From contig WPIO01000006.1 of the NCBI GenBank assembly GCA_009760855.2, forward strand, positions 9,035,001-9,099,000: a DNA stretch of 64,000 nt, in the 5' to 3' direction. The number at the start of each line of letters is the position of its first letter. Positions within the stretch are counted from its first letter, which is position 1. Source of the DNA: Cristatella mucedo. Its lineage: Eukaryota > Bryozoa > Phylactolaemata > Cristatellidae. The position numbers and the translations under genes were made by a program. Below, one piece after another: positions 1-12,905 of this stretch. The notes beneath the pieces are model-generated. The model was not told the origin of the DNA. It saw only the letters and a list, made by a program, of their open reading frames with translations, and made no database searches.

Positions 1-1508
1 ATACGTAAGCGTCGCGGAGCTCAAATTTTGCACTGATATTGTAGTACACGTTCGAATTTATCTGTCCACCAAATTTCATGTCGCTTCGCACACACGCACT
101 TATGCAAATGAGCTTTGACGCCGAACGCCTGTACCACAATCCATCGAAATCCACCACAATCCATTCTAGTTTTCGTCTAATCCACCCACAATCTGCTGCG
201 AACAGCTCCAAAAATCTAGAATATCAAACTACGCTACACGCACATTATACCCAGAAGATTTCGCGAGATGCAGCTCAGGCGTTCTCGCAAAGTCCACTAA
301 AATCCACTGGCAGTGGCCCAGGCCAATACCACAATTCACCGAAATCCACTGCATTCCACCATGCAGCGAAAGAAATCCTGATCAAAAAGCTCTTTTTTTG
401 ATTGCATATGACAGCACACTCTGTGACGATTGCATTAAAAAATGTTACTGGCGTTGGCACGGCCGCTATCCTGCAATGCGCTGCAATCGACTGCAGTAGC
501 CCGGACCAATACTGCAATCCACATCAATCTACAGAACCCACCCCATAAAAAAAATCAAAATACATTGCGCCGAGCTCCAGTTTTAATTGCATATTAAATT
601 GTACCGTGAAGTGTGCACAACCACGTAAAATTAAAAAATTGTGAAATATTGCACTGTGGCAATGGGCGGCAATCGCCTGAAATGGCCGGAAAACTACGGC
701 AATCCACTCTATTCCACTGCAAATCATCCTCAAATCGAAATCGCGAAGCTCTAATTTACATTGCATGTAGGACTACACTCATTTCAAAGTGCATTCAAAA
801 AATGTCGCTCCATTGTGCACACATGTTCTCATGCAATGAATTGCAATCGATTGCAACGACCCGGTCCGTATGGCAATCTACCTCAATCCGCCGAAATCCG
901 AAGTAATCTGCAACACAGCGACCAGAAGGCGTACACTACAAGCTCTAATTATGATTGCACGCTGCTCTACTCTTCGGTTATTATGTACTTGCATAATTTC
1001 ACTGTAATTGCCTCCGCCATTCTGCAGCAATGCACTGCAATCGACTGCAAGTGCCCGCGCCAGTACGTGAATGTACCGCAACCTGCCGAAAAACGACCAG
1101 AATACGTACAATTTAAGCTCAAATAGTAATTGCACGTTGCTCTAATTTTTTTTATTGTGTAATCCCACAATTTCACTGCAATCGCCTCGATCATTCGGCA
1201 GCAATACACTGCAATCGACTGCAATGGTCTGGGCCAATATCTCAATTACAGCAATCTGGTGCAAAATGCCCTGAAATCGGTTTCGCAATGCTTCAATTTT
1301 TGTATGCATGGTACAAAGCACACTAGTTAAAGTCAACCATATCATTTTAAGCAATTGCGCCCGTACAATCTCGGGCAATGCATGGCAATCTACAAAAATG
1401 GCTCGGCTCGAAGCAGCAATACACTACAATCCGTTGCAAGTTGACACTAAATTGGCTGCACTAAGTGCCGATTGCCATTGCATTTCACATTTCTTTGTCC
1501 TAAAAGTG
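1..1508 (-). repeat. Left arm of satellite inverted repeat
   Basis: Tandem, divergent monomers of about 180 bp. The recurring core reads, in this orientation, CACTGCAATCGACTGCA followed by a CCCGGxCCA-like motif, at about 310, 500, 690, 865, 1050, 1233 and 1395. The arm is the reverse complement of 2740-4240: bases 3-6 pair with 4237-4240, 885-990 with 3268-3364, and 1137-1400 with 2850-3115, so paired positions sum to about 4243-4250. The open frames here are short and overlap on both strands, as expected of satellite. The left boundary is cut by the window edge, so the array may continue outward. Identity between arms is imperfect, judged by eye at roughly 75-85 percent. Confidence 0.8.
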
Positions 1509-2739
1509 ACTAGGCCAAGAAAACTACGTACGTGCGATTGCCGCACATTGCCCTCGCACATACCTTCAAGATTGGTTGATAGGACGCGTATGCACTTTTA
1601 ATACTGCACACTGTTACGCAAGAAAAACGTGGTCTTCTCCCACCAGCTTTGCATGTAATTGTAACAGACAATCATATATTGCTGTATTGCCTAGGGCAAT
1701 TGCCGTCAATTGTCATGGATTGCCCGAGGTTGAACGCTAAAAAGGACAGCATGTGCGCCCACAAGGAGAGTTATGTAGTAGGATAATTACAAATTCAAAC
1801 AGCCGATTTCCAACAAATTTGAACCAGATTGCTGCAGGGACCGGGCCATTGCCATCGACTGCCGTGCATTGCCCTCGATTGTGCCTTTTTCGATTGTATA
1901 AAAGGATGTGGCTGCACTTAAAATGCAATGTAGGGCAATACGCAAGAAAATTTGGAGCTTCTCTCAGCAACTATCGGTGCATTTGTAACTGTCCGTTATG
2001 GATTGGCGTATTTCCCCGGGCCATTGCCGTCGATTGCCGTGGGTTGCCATCAATTGAATACGTACCATGGGAGAAAATTATGCGCGAACACAGGTACATG
2101 TTACGTTGAATGAGAGTTGAGTTTATTGCAGCAAATCTTGTCAATTTTCCACGGATTTTGCTATCGGCCCCTACCATTGCTGTTGACTGCCGTGCATTGC
2201 TGACAGTTAACAAACAAAGCATCTTGAAAGTTCCGCGGCTTTACTTTGGACGCAGTGGAATGTTATATGAAATGACAAGTGAAGCTTCCTCGCTGCCAAT
2301 TTCTCTTTAATTCGCCGGGAATTGAGAATTTGGCCAGGATAATGCTGTCGATTGCCGTTCAATGCTCGCCATCGTACGTGTGAGATTGGTTGAAAGGATT
2401 TGATTGCACTTTAAAAACAGTTGGCTATGACAGGTAAGATATAATTTTTCTTGGCCCAGTCGCTTTCCAGTGATTTGCCATGAACCATAATGGTTTGCCG
2501 TATTTGCCAAGGCCATTGCCGTCTGTTGCCATGCATTGCCCAAGATTGAACGGTCAGAGCTGGTTGAATGTATGTGTGCACGCAGTGAAATGTTATGTGG
2601 AATGAGAATTGATGCTTGATGCAGCCGATTTCTCGTCGATTTACCACGGATTTCGGTATGGGCCCCTGCCATTGCTGTCAATTACCATATATTGTTGACA
2701 ATTAACGCGAAAAATAGCTTGAAAGTCCGACGATTTCCC
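1509..2739 (+). repeat. Central spacer of same-orientation satellite monomers
   Basis: Monomers of 150-175 bp all run in the orientation of the right arm. The core GGCCATTGCCGTCGATTGCC or a variant occurs at about 1690, 1846, 2020, 2170, 2340, 2508 and 2660. The monomer switch from the left arm falls between about 1400 and 1680. Segment 2105-2215 closely matches 2597-2705, an offset of about 491 bp, which suggests a three-monomer higher-order unit. A TATAAAAG string at about 1895 is within a monomer; I see no gene attached to it. No coding function is visible. Confidence 0.7.
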
Positions 2740-4240
2740 TTTTAGCACAAATAAATGTGAAATGCGATTACAATCGGCTCTACGTGCAGCCAATTTAATA
2801 TCAACTTGCAACGGATTGTTGTGTATTGCTGCTTCTAGCCGAGCCGTTGCCGTAGATTGTCATGCATTGTCCGAGATTGTACGATCAAAATTGCTTAAAA
2901 TGATATGGTTGACTTCAACCAGTGTGCTTTGTACCATGCATACAAAAATTGAAGCATTGCGAAACGAATTTTAGGGCATTTTGCACCAAATTGCTGTAAA
3001 TTGAGGTATCGGCCCGGGCCATTGCAGTCAATTGCAGTTCATTGCTGCCTAATGATCGAAGCAATTGCAGTGAAATTGTGGGAATACACAGTAACCAAAA
3101 ATTAGAGCAACGTGCAATTACTATTAGAGCTTAAAGTGTACGTATTCTGGTCGTTTTTCGGCGGGTTGCAGTAAGTTGACATACTGGCCCGGGCAGTTGC
3201 AGTCGATTGCAGTGCATTGCTGCAGAATGGCCGAGGCAATTACAGTGAAGTTGTATGCAAGCACACAATAACCGAAGAGTAGAGCAGCGTGCAATCATAA
3301 TTAGAGCTTCTAGTGTACGCCTTCTGGTCGCTGTGTAGCAGATTGCACAGGGATTTCGGTGGATTGCCACATGGGACCGGTAGTTGCAGTCAATTTCATT
3401 TCATTGCATGAGAACGCGCCTGCACAATGGGGCAAAATTATGTGGATGCACTTTGAACTGAGTCTAGTGCTATATGCAATGCCAATTAGAGTTTCGAGAT
3501 GGCGATTTGAGGATGATTTGCAGTGGAATATAGTGGATTACCGTAGTTTTCCGGTCATTTCAGGCGATTGCCGCCCATCGCGACAGTGCGAGGTTGCACA
3601 GTTTTTTAATTTACATGGTTTTGCACACAGCACGGTGCAATTTAATATGCAATAAAAACTTGAGGTCGTCGCAATGTATTTTGATTTTTTATGCTGTGGA
3701 TTCTGTGGATTGTAGTGGATTGTGGTGTTGGCCCGGGCTACTAATAATAATAATGCACTTGATACTACTGCAGTCGATTGCTGCTCATTGCAGGAGAACG
3801 GCCTTTCCAATGCAAGTGACATTTTTTAATGTAATTGTCACAGAGTGCGGTGTCGTATGCAATCAAAAAAGGAGCTTTTCGATCAGGATTTCTTTCGTTG
3901 CATGGTGGAATGCAGTGGATTTCGGTGAATTGTGGTAGATTTCGTATTGGCCGGGGCAAGTGCGATCCGATTTCAGTGGACTTCGTGAGAACGCCTGAGC
4001 TGAATTTCGCGAAATTTTCTGGGTACATTGTGTGTGTAGCGCAGTTTAATATTCCAGACTTTTTGGAGCTGTTCGCAGTAGATTGTGGGTGGATTAGACG
4101 AGAACTAGAATGGATTTTGGTGGATTGAGGTACAGGCGTTCGGCGTGTGCGTGCGCACAGCACATGAAATTTGGTGAACAGGTAAATTCGAACGTGTACT
4201 ACAATATCAGCACAAAATTTGAGCTCGGCAACGCTTACGT
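2740..4240 (+). repeat. Right arm of satellite inverted repeat
   Basis: Reverse complement of 1-1508, made of monomers with cores at about 2838, 3013, 3186, 3368, 3550, 3735 and 3952 (spacing about 173-190 bp). The pairing with the left arm ends near 4240, exactly opposite window position 3. Weaker satellite-like sequence (GGATTTCGGTGGATTCCGG) continues to about 4320. The arm differs from its partner by a 22 bp insertion at 3743-3764, listed separately. It could form a long hairpin if transcribed or single-stranded; this is inference. Confidence 0.8.
3743..3764 (-). mobile_element. Ultra-short LINE family B 3' tail insertion
   Basis: A 22 bp string that, on the minus strand, is the last bases of LINE family B: ATCAAGTGCA followed by (TTA)n. 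It is flanked by the direct repeat CTACT at 3738-3742 and 3765-3769. The matching place in the left arm (about 495-499) has a single CTACT (read on the minus strand) and no insert, so empty and filled sites are both visible. This fits target-primed reverse transcription that aborted almost at once. Confidence 0.8.
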
Positions 4241-6116
4241 CCTATCGGTGCTAGCCTAATTAGAGAGGATTGCGATGGATTTCGGTGGATTCCGGTAATT
4301 CACCGAAGCCTTGGTGAGGTTCACATATTTGCTCAGTCACCGTTGGATTCTTGAACTTCGGTCTCGTGGAGACCGTAATCCTAGCTACGAATATGCCAAA
4401 CCACAACAAATTTGCCAATCTCAGCACAATCACATTGCACTGTATGACCATTGAATTCATTTTGCAGGCACAAAGAGAAAAGAGCATGGGTTTATTAAGC
4501 AGCTCCACTATTCCGGAGAGCTCTCTGCAGAGCCAGTAATATGGTTTTTGAAGCGAAGCGTTAGTGCTCCGCATCAGTCAGCTTATGGCTACAGCAACAT
4601 TTATTACTCGAGTTCCTCGATCATAGAGGCTAGGCACTGGATCTGCGACAATCTTTGGTTAGGCGATATAGAACCAAATTCGTGTAATTTCCAGACACTT
4701 GAGCTAGAAAAGTTTAGCCTGAGAAATTGAGTCGGGCAAGCGTTGTACTGGGCGAGCTTTGCAGCTGATTTTTGGCGCCAGTCGGCAGTTCAGAGATGGT
4801 GCTCCGTGCGCCTGGCGAAGTGCACAGTGACTTTGAGGTCGGCGGCAGTCTTGCGAATGTAACTCTCCGACATCGCCAAAACTTGCACAACTGTGTGTTT
4901 CCTGCACCTATGCGTCACCAGCTGCGAAAAAAAGTTCAGGCGTCACCGATATTTGTAACGCGTCTGCTAAAACTGGCACCGCTAAGCACATTTGCAGCCT
5001 AATTCTGTCGACATTTGAAGCTACTGCGTCCGGCTTGTGGCATCGCCCACATCGCTCTACAAGAATGGTTGAGAAGCATCATTTCTGCAGCAGCAGAAAA
5101 CGTTGTAGGCTTTCAAGCGCCCTTCCAGCAGGTAATGAAGAATTTCTTTTTCCTGGGCTTGAACCAAACCCTCTGCTCGTGAAGTGCAACGACCGGAAGT
5201 GTGACTTGGGCTAGTGGCTCGGCTCCGACTACGGGCTAGCTTTGGAACCCATAAGTACTACGCGTTCAATGAATGCCTGCTCATACGCGATAAAATGGAG
5301 AAAAAAAAACATTGGTTGACTGAGTCAACATCCTTATGTTTATGGAGGCTGAAGCCATCAATCAGCTCTAATTGTGCAATAAAGGATTGCACGCAGCTGT
5401 ACTTTAACCCGCAAACCAGGGTTACTAAATGTTAGTACTTAATCCTGGTTTAAGACCCGTGGAAGGTAATCGGCCAAACTGCTAGGCTTCGTTGTAATAA
5501 TGCCTGGCAGGCTATGAAGATAGTGGGTAGGCAAAACGAGGCGGCAAGTGGGCGGGACATCAAAGAATACTGCCAGTTTTGTTCTGATGACAAAATCATT
5601 GGGAGCACCCCACTGGACAGCGTTTTAGACGACGAGACACCATTGCCCTCCCACAACGCAAAAATTTGCACACGCAGACGCAGACGCTACCTACTCAATC
5701 CAAAGCAAGTCTGTTGCCTGTCATTAGAATTCGCAATCAACATTCGAAGTAAATATTTTGGCCATGGAAGAGTGCAAATAAAGAGTAGAAGATCGAGATA
5801 CTGCTACAACCGTGCGACCCTCATTAGTTCGGGTAGCGGCACCACGTGCGCAATAAAAGAGGCCTGAATCTCGAAATCAAGTCGGCCGTACCGACGCTTG
5901 TGCATGCAGTGCTAGCAGGAACACCGTAGTCAAATGAGTACATACGATGCTAGCCTGTATAGTGCGGCCGATACGGCAGGTGACTTCCAGCAGACTCTTT
6001 TACAGGTTTGCAGCAGCTCAAACTTAGGAATTTATCCTCAATATGGTTGTATTAAGGTTATACAGAGGAGTCACTCGTGTTAGTCAGGTCATCCTCCTTA
6101 TCGGGTCCGGCGATAG
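4241..6116. other. Unassigned intergenic DNA
   Basis: The first 80 bases still resemble the satellite. The rest holds only short open frames with no recognisable domain, no repeat family seen elsewhere in the window, and no tandem array. I found no supportable gene. Confidence 0.5.
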
Positions 6117-7078
6117 AATAATAATAATAATAATGTACTTGATAAAGCACCCTCAGAGAACTTAATCTCTTTCTAGGCGTTTGCATTTGCTGCAAAGGGA
6201 AATGCAATTGAATGGTAAGTAAAATCATGCTTGAAAAACAAGCAAAATGAATAACATGGTTAGGGGTGACATGCACAGCGTCAGCATGCAAATGTGGTTA
6301 GTGGCAGCATGCAGTGTCAGCACGCATAAGCACGTCGAGGACGAATCACAGGGACCCACTAAATGCTGTCCTAAATAGGTGTGTTTTTAGGTTCCTTTTA
6401 AATGCGGTCAGGTCAGGGGATGTTCTGACGCAGGTCGGGAGGGAGTTCCAGGCTTTGGGAGCATGCGAACTAAATACACGGTCTCCAAAGGATTTAAGGT
6501 TTGTACGAGGTATTTCCAGACTGTTGGATTCCGAAAAGCGGGTGGTACGATGCTTGGCCTGATGGGGGGAGTATGTCGGAGAGATAGGCTGGAGCCATAG
6601 AATGAAGGGACCTAAAAGTGAGCGACAAATCTTGAAGTCAATCCGTTGCTTGACTGGTAGCCAGTGCAGGTCGGCGAGAAGTGGAGTAATGTGGCAACTG
6701 CGACGCTCACGACAGACAAGCCTAGCTGCAGAGTTTTACACTAGCTGCAATCGCCTGATCGCACATGCTGGTAGGCCAGTAAGCAGTGAGTTGCAGAAGT
6801 CGAGACGAGATGTCACGAATGCATGGACCAACTTAGACGTGGTATCCTTATCTAAACAAGCCCAAATTTTAGCAATGTTGTGAAGCTGAAAATAGGCAGA
6901 TTTGACTGTGGAGCTGATATGGTCGTTTAACGAGAGGTTGCTTTTGAATATGACACCTAGATTTCGAGCTGATTCGACAGGAGATATGCTGGCAGAGCCA
7001 ATTTTGAGAGACAGCCTTTCCAATCTCTGAATCGCACTGGGTTTGCCCATAACTAGTAAGTTAGTTTTGTGCCGATGG
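6117..7078 (-). mobile_element. LINE family B, 5'-truncated copy
   Basis: On the minus strand the copy ends in an (ATT)n tail at 6117, preceded by the conserved family 3' stem-loop (AGAGA/TCTCT inner stem, about 6148-6190). Upstream the decayed frame at 6736-7050 reads MGKPSAIQRLERLSLKIGS, the segment just after the reverse-transcriptase palm in L2/CR1-like elements. The copy breaks off at about 7078, just upstream of the KTELLVMG-like motif. Stops and frameshifts interrupt the remainder, so it is a dead copy. Closest relative in the window is 48395-49346. Confidence 0.85.
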
Positions 7079-9018
7079 TTTGCCGAACAACGGACAAGGT
7101 CGCCTTCGCCGTAGGAGATTTCCCCCCCCCCAACAGCACTGCGCTGCTGCCCACAATCGGATCACTGAGGCACAGCTTCTGGAAGAGGTTTGGATAGCCC
7201 CGCGGCATTCGCAGAGCATCGAGAATGAGGTTCCGCTTCCGTTCGCTGGGTACCATGACCCAAGAGCAATAGACGACGACGACGACAAGACGACGACATC
7301 AACACACAGCACGTCTGCTGGTCTCCCCACGCTAGCGCCAGAACGTCATTTGCAACGGTTCCATATTCTATGGTCTTACGGTCTGCCGCCTAACCGAGAG
7401 AATCCTTGCAGTTGCTAAGTGGAATGACAAAGTGTACGTATGATATGATAGCAGCGGCGGCGGCTCTGTCGTCGACAACTAAATCCGGCCGTAGCCGGCT
7501 CTTGCAGTGCTCAGCGAAGCCGCACCGTGACTCGCCGCTCGGCGGACCTTAGTTTCAAGAGAGCGACTGCAGCCGGACCCATGCCTCATACAGCGGCCAG
7601 GTCGTAAGTCGTGCCATAATCGCGTCCGTGTGTAATCATAAATCGCGATGCTCACTCACAGCCCTCGGCTTATCGCGGCTATTTCATTGGCGACTCTCGG
7701 TTCCAATTCAGGCAACGCTCACATCTCATAATCGAGGTTCAGCTGTTGAGTTCATAATTCACAATCGCGGGGCATCGCATTACTAATGCTTCGTCTGAGA
7801 ATAGATGGGAACAGGGAGAATTCGCCAAGCCCTCAGATCTGAGCCGCCATGCTGGCTTAAGCTCGCCAGCTAGTACTATCGTACGTGCTGCATGCGATGC
7901 AAGTACCATGCCAAACTAGTGCCTCTACCCAACGCCTTGGAGAGTGCCACAAGTCTGGTAGATCTTCTGTTTCTCTCGGCTTAGGCACGAAAAAGGACCA
8001 AGCACCACGGGGCAACGTCTTCAAGGTAATCACAATAACTAACGGCAACGCAACTCTAGCCTACGTTCCCTAAGCAACTTCGGCCAGCGAAGGCCACACA
8101 GGTATGCAGTTATAATGCAGCTATCTGGAAGTAGCTTGTACCGCAGAGTGACTGACACCAGGCTCGTTCGTAAGTGACCTTTAGCTTAAGAAATGGGAAA
8201 TTGGCCGAAATCCAGGGCCTAATGCATGCTGTGCGTGCGTTTTATTTCCTAACTCCACAGCACCTGACTTTGGTGAGGGATTGAATGAACCAGAAGTGCG
8301 GCCGTATGTTACGCTGTATTACATCAGCATTCATTAAAGCTCACGGATCATTTAGATAAAACCTGGCTCTGACTAGCGCTCGAAAGCCAGCCGCGTGAAC
8401 CGCACTGACTTTGATAGGATAAACTGAGCCAGAAGGCACTGCCAGTATGGAAATGCAAGCTCCCTAACCTAGAGAACCTCAAAGTTGGTTACGCCTCCTA
8501 TTAGCACTGCACGGCTCAGGGTAGAGCTAGCCTGACTTGTGAATCCATGGCTGTACGAGGTAAGCGTGTACGTCCATTTGTACGTACCTATTTCCATCGG
8601 CAATTCCAAAAAGCCACGCTTTCTCAAGTGGGTGCTACTCTGAAGAAGTTTTCTGCACACCACACAGAGCCCGAGCGTCTTTCAGCGCACGCACTTCATC
8701 ACGCGAAACAAAACAATTGAGAAGCATAGCTGAGTCAGGAGCACAGTTGAGGAAGTGCCTAGCTAGAGTGGAGCCGGCAGCACACTACGGCTGGATTGGA
8801 TGTGCTAGAATTGGCAGCAGAAGAGAAGATGCTGCTGCATCAAAATTGATCAACTTTCGCAGTCAATGACCCGCTGAGAAACAGCTTCTGTCACCGATGG
8901 TCTTAAATTGAAAGAATGTAACGACTAATCTGTTGTCCTAAGACAACCGAAGGGCACCAGGAGGTAGGGGCAAAGCCAAAGATATTCATCAAGAAAACCG
9001 TCTTCTTTCTTGCCACTC
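7079..9018. other. Unassigned DNA
   Basis: Mixed-composition sequence with a short C run near 7124 and a small (GAC)n stretch at about 7275-7300. Open frames are short and lack recognisable motifs. No repeat family from the rest of the window was recognised here and no gene can be supported. Confidence 0.45.
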
Positions 9019-9095
9019 CTTAAAATTTTTTTTAATATATTAATATTTCACCCTCAGAGAAATGAATCTCTCTCCGAGGCACTTTAAAGATCCTG
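9019..9095 (-). mobile_element. LINE family B 3' tail remnant
   Basis: A degenerate match to the family B terminus: AT-rich tail at 9019-9045, then the complement of the stem-loop with AGAGAAATGAATCTCT and the outer-stem motif GAGGCACTTTA. Nothing further upstream is recognisable, so it is an extremely truncated or eroded copy. Confidence 0.65.
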
Positions 9096-10252
9096 CATAA
9101 TATTGACACGTTATAAATGCAATCTGGAGCTTTTAGCTTGATTTATAACCATAGAAAAGTTCCAAAAAGTTAAATTTTTATAATGATGTCTACCGGACGT
9201 GGCACCTCCGCTTAGTCTTCGCCTTAGTCCTTCGGCCTAGTTTTGGGGCCTATTCAGCAATGCCTTTCGTCTAAATAGTCAGTTGATTATTCTGAACGAA
9301 GCCATAAGGATAAATAATTAGAAGCTGTGGAATCTGTGGAGAATGTGCAGTATAAGAATATGCCAACGAGCTTATTTCCTAATAGCAATATGCGAGAATT
9401 CAGCCTGCCCTCCGACGCACGCCAGATGAGGCTCGGACGTATGGGGGGAACGTTTATCCGAACGGCTATTTCTTCTTTAATTTCTTGCCAAATATTTATT
9501 TGCACTGGGTGTATTGCCATTCCAGTTTTCTCTTTCCTTCGAAAATTGGGCCTACGAATTGCTTTACGGTGACTTCATGCTTGTGGATCTCCAGGGCTAT
9601 CTTTGCATTCCGTTCGAAGTCGTTTGCTAGACTGACTGCCTTTGAGTTTTGTAATGTCGTGGCTATACTACTAGTGATCCGATTAGCATGGAGTTTAATA
9701 TATGCACTTGTTTCAGTTCGTGAAACATCAGATAGGCCCCTCAAGTTTCTGTTTAGCCGATGCACCATTCATCAGCAGACTGATTCTATGTCTTGCTGCA
9801 TGGCTTACACGGTTGCCAGATCACTGTGAAATTCCGATTCCCGTTCGGATGGGCTTCGAATAAGCATGTCTGCAACGGATATCACCCGGAAAGTACCGCG
9901 TTGCAGCTCTCCGTGTTTTCGTGCAGCTGGCTAGCTAGTGGTCTCTCACGCCACCGGCTTCATGGCGTGTCTCCTTTCTTCGCATCAAATTGAAATCCTT
10001 TTTCGATAAGGCCTTCAGTTTGAATGCACCGAAAGTCTGAAACTCACTGTCGGCTTCTTTCGTCGTCTGAATCAACTTTACATTATTTACTTTTACAGCA
10101 AAAGACTCATCTTTCCGCTCAGCTTTCTCTGCCCCAGCGGTATTGTCTCTTTGTTACAGCACACGTTGCTTGCTTACCGGTTTGCGATCGATTCAGTGCT
10201 TGTCACTAATCAGGAGTCCTCGTGCTGCCGAATAGGGTACATTCTTTCCAGC
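9096..10252. other. Unassigned DNA
   Basis: Several overlapping frames of 70-115 codons lie on both strands at 9287-9829, none with a recognisable domain. The overlap on both strands makes them likely chance frames. No repeat of the window's families is evident. Confidence 0.4.
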
Positions 10253-10634
<382 letters not shown>

Positions 10635-10829
10635 ATTTTTTCTTGTGTGCTTTCGCCTGCTGGTCTACGCACGAAACCGACCCGGTCTTGCTGACTTGTC
10701 GAAGCGTTATACCTCCAGCTTCATCAACCATGATTTATTGCTTCCCTCGCGGCGAGCCGTAAGGCGCCTGCATAGGCACATCGTCACCCCTCGTCGCCAT
10801 GCAAACAACTTATCGTTTTAGTTAAACTT

Positions 10830-12090
10830 TGTTCACCTCGAGCAGCGAACGACAGTGGGCGTGTCGCCTGGGGGTAACCTGTAGCATGATGGACCAGAAC
10901 CCAAAGCAGTGCCAGGATTAAGTCTAGAAGGATTAGGCCTTTGACCTCTTTCAAAGGCAGCCGACAGACGGTGCAAGAAGCGCTCGCGGCCGATCGGTCC
11001 GAGAGAAGCAATGAGGGCCAGCAGCCGCCCAGCCCCGCCAGCCCAGCGCCCTTCCTCCGCTAGGCGCCCTTTAGACGGCCCCGGGCTTCTGCGAGCAGGT
11101 AGGCACCCGCGCCCGCCAGCACTGCAATTGGCGACCTCGTGGCCTTTTGGGAAATGAAAGCGGCTGCTCTGCGTCGGCGAGACTAATGAGGCTCGACGCT
11201 CGAGCTCCAGGATCCCAGCTGCCGTCGCCGCTGCTACTCCCAGGAGCTGGTTCCGCGCCGAGCGGCTGCTCTTGCCCCTCCCTCCCTCCCCTCCCCTCCC
11301 CCCCCCCGAAGCCCTCCCAGTACCTGGAACGAAACTACTGCCACCTGATGCGAGCGCGCTACGGGCCGGCTCGGGCTGACAGAAGAGACGCGCCCGAAGG
11401 AGCGGCGAGCTCAACGCTGCCAGCCAGCGCGCGCGGCGGCGGCCAGAAAACCGTCGGGCCGCCGCCGTGCGTCCGGCTTTTCCGTCTGTCGCTAGTAAGA
11501 CGCAGGCGCTGTACCTCAGCAACCCGCCGCGACTGCTGCGGCGGCTGCGGCTGCGGCAGCGAAACGACAGACGCCCGGGGGGGGGGTGCTGCTGACTCCT
11601 AGCGGGCCGTCTCAAGCGGATGCGGTCAGTGGCCAATTAGGCCTGACTCGGCGGCTTTTAAAAAACCAGTCTGGCTTCGGGTTCCGGCACGGCAGGGGGC
11701 TGAGTCGGCGACCGGAAGTCGATTTCGACGAGCTACATTCATCCAGTGGGGGGCTCGTTATCGCGAGGTCATTGAGTGCGGGAAGGAGCCCACATCTGGA
11801 AGACCTGCTGGCTCTTGGCTATGACGGCGACTCTGACGGCCTTGCAGCAGTCGGCCTTGGTCCGCTGACGTTAATTGAATGGCGTTTGCGCCTCTCGGCG
11901 GCTAGCGCCGATGCTATCTCTGCGGGAAGCGGAGGCGCGCGTGTCGAGTGAAGCTGCCGCGGCCTACGGCGCTTGGCCCGCGCTTGCTGCTGCGAATGGG
12001 GTACGACGGCGGCCTCCAGTCAGGGATAGAGCTAGGCCACTAAGGCAGCGCTCGTAACGGCGCTCGTCACCGCCGACGCGCGCGCGACGA
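10830..12090. other. GC/CpG-rich block
   Basis: CpG-dense sequence with runs of C and G (for example 11277-11310 and 11577-11586). Long open frames on both strands (such as 267 codons on the minus strand at 10833-11636) reflect scarcity of stop codons rather than recognisable protein. It may be a CpG-island promoter or first-exon region; I see no specific motif proving that. Confidence 0.4.
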
Positions 12091-12717
12091 CTACCGGCAA
12101 AGCCCTAACCTTGTATTGCGGCTGGCGACTTGTACGCGCAGCAACAGTTTGTGTCCCGTCTGTAGGACGACGAAAGTGGAACGCGGCAGAGACTTCGTGC
12201 GCCCTCGTACCTTAACGTAGCGAGTCCATATCCACGTATTAGACAAGTCTATTCGACAGCGATGGAGAGCTATAAGCGTTCAACAGCGGCCATGACGTAC
12301 ACCAACTCTCGTATGGCTCAGTGGCCTAGAGCAAAACTCAACTCGGATGCCGAAGCTCCGACTCCTGTAGCAAAACTCACCGCCTGTGGCATGGCTTCCT
12401 CTTGCATGCACTGTCGACCGTAGATTATAGTACAATCGATTCCTAGCCATTATAATTCAGGTGCCGCCAATATTGAATATATGTCATTATATAATTTTTA
12501 TATCCAATCATTAGATTTTTTAATTAATTTATAATTTTTATCGTAAGGTAGATTTAGTGCATTGCCATTTCACTACCCAACGGCGAAAATTGTGTAGCAA
12601 CTAACTACTCTCTAACGGGCTGTCCACAGCGGCTGCGGCACGCCAGTCACCTAGCAACGCGTTTTGACGAGGGTGGCTAGTTGCGGATTTCGGAGCTTCA
12701 AGGATCGCCACACGGCG
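12091..12717. other. Unassigned DNA with AT-rich core
   Basis: Includes a short AT-rich stretch at about 12468-12545 between two CpG-rich blocks. No gene or repeat family was recognised. Confidence 0.4.
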
Positions 12718-12905
12718 AGCCGCGATGGCACACTAGGGTAGGTGGATGCTCTTCACGACCCCTCTGCCGAGGTCATGGGTTCGAATCATGCAAGAGGCAA
12801 TCCTTTTTGCCGCTGCAAGCGGTAGCTGTAGTCTTTGAGGCTGTTCTGCCGCTATACGAAAAGAGGCTGTTGAATTAGCTTTAAAATAAAAATTAAATAA
12901 AAATC
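12718..12905 (+). mobile_element. tRNA-derived SINE
   Basis: Head GCACACTAGGGTAGGTGG followed by the polymerase III B box GGTTCGAATCA at about 12778. The body reads CCGCTGCAAGCGG, then the family hallmark AAAAGAGGCTGTTGAATTAG and an A/T-rich (AAAT)n tail ending near 12905. The same order recurs at 30890, 31738, 37000, 37380 (minus), 38146 and 62523. It is non-coding; the 65-codon frame over it is incidental. Confidence 0.85.

Noticed and set aside
1886-1905. TATA-box promoter (GTATAAAAGG)
   Set aside because: It lies in one satellite monomer with no associated coding frame; chance occurrence is likely.
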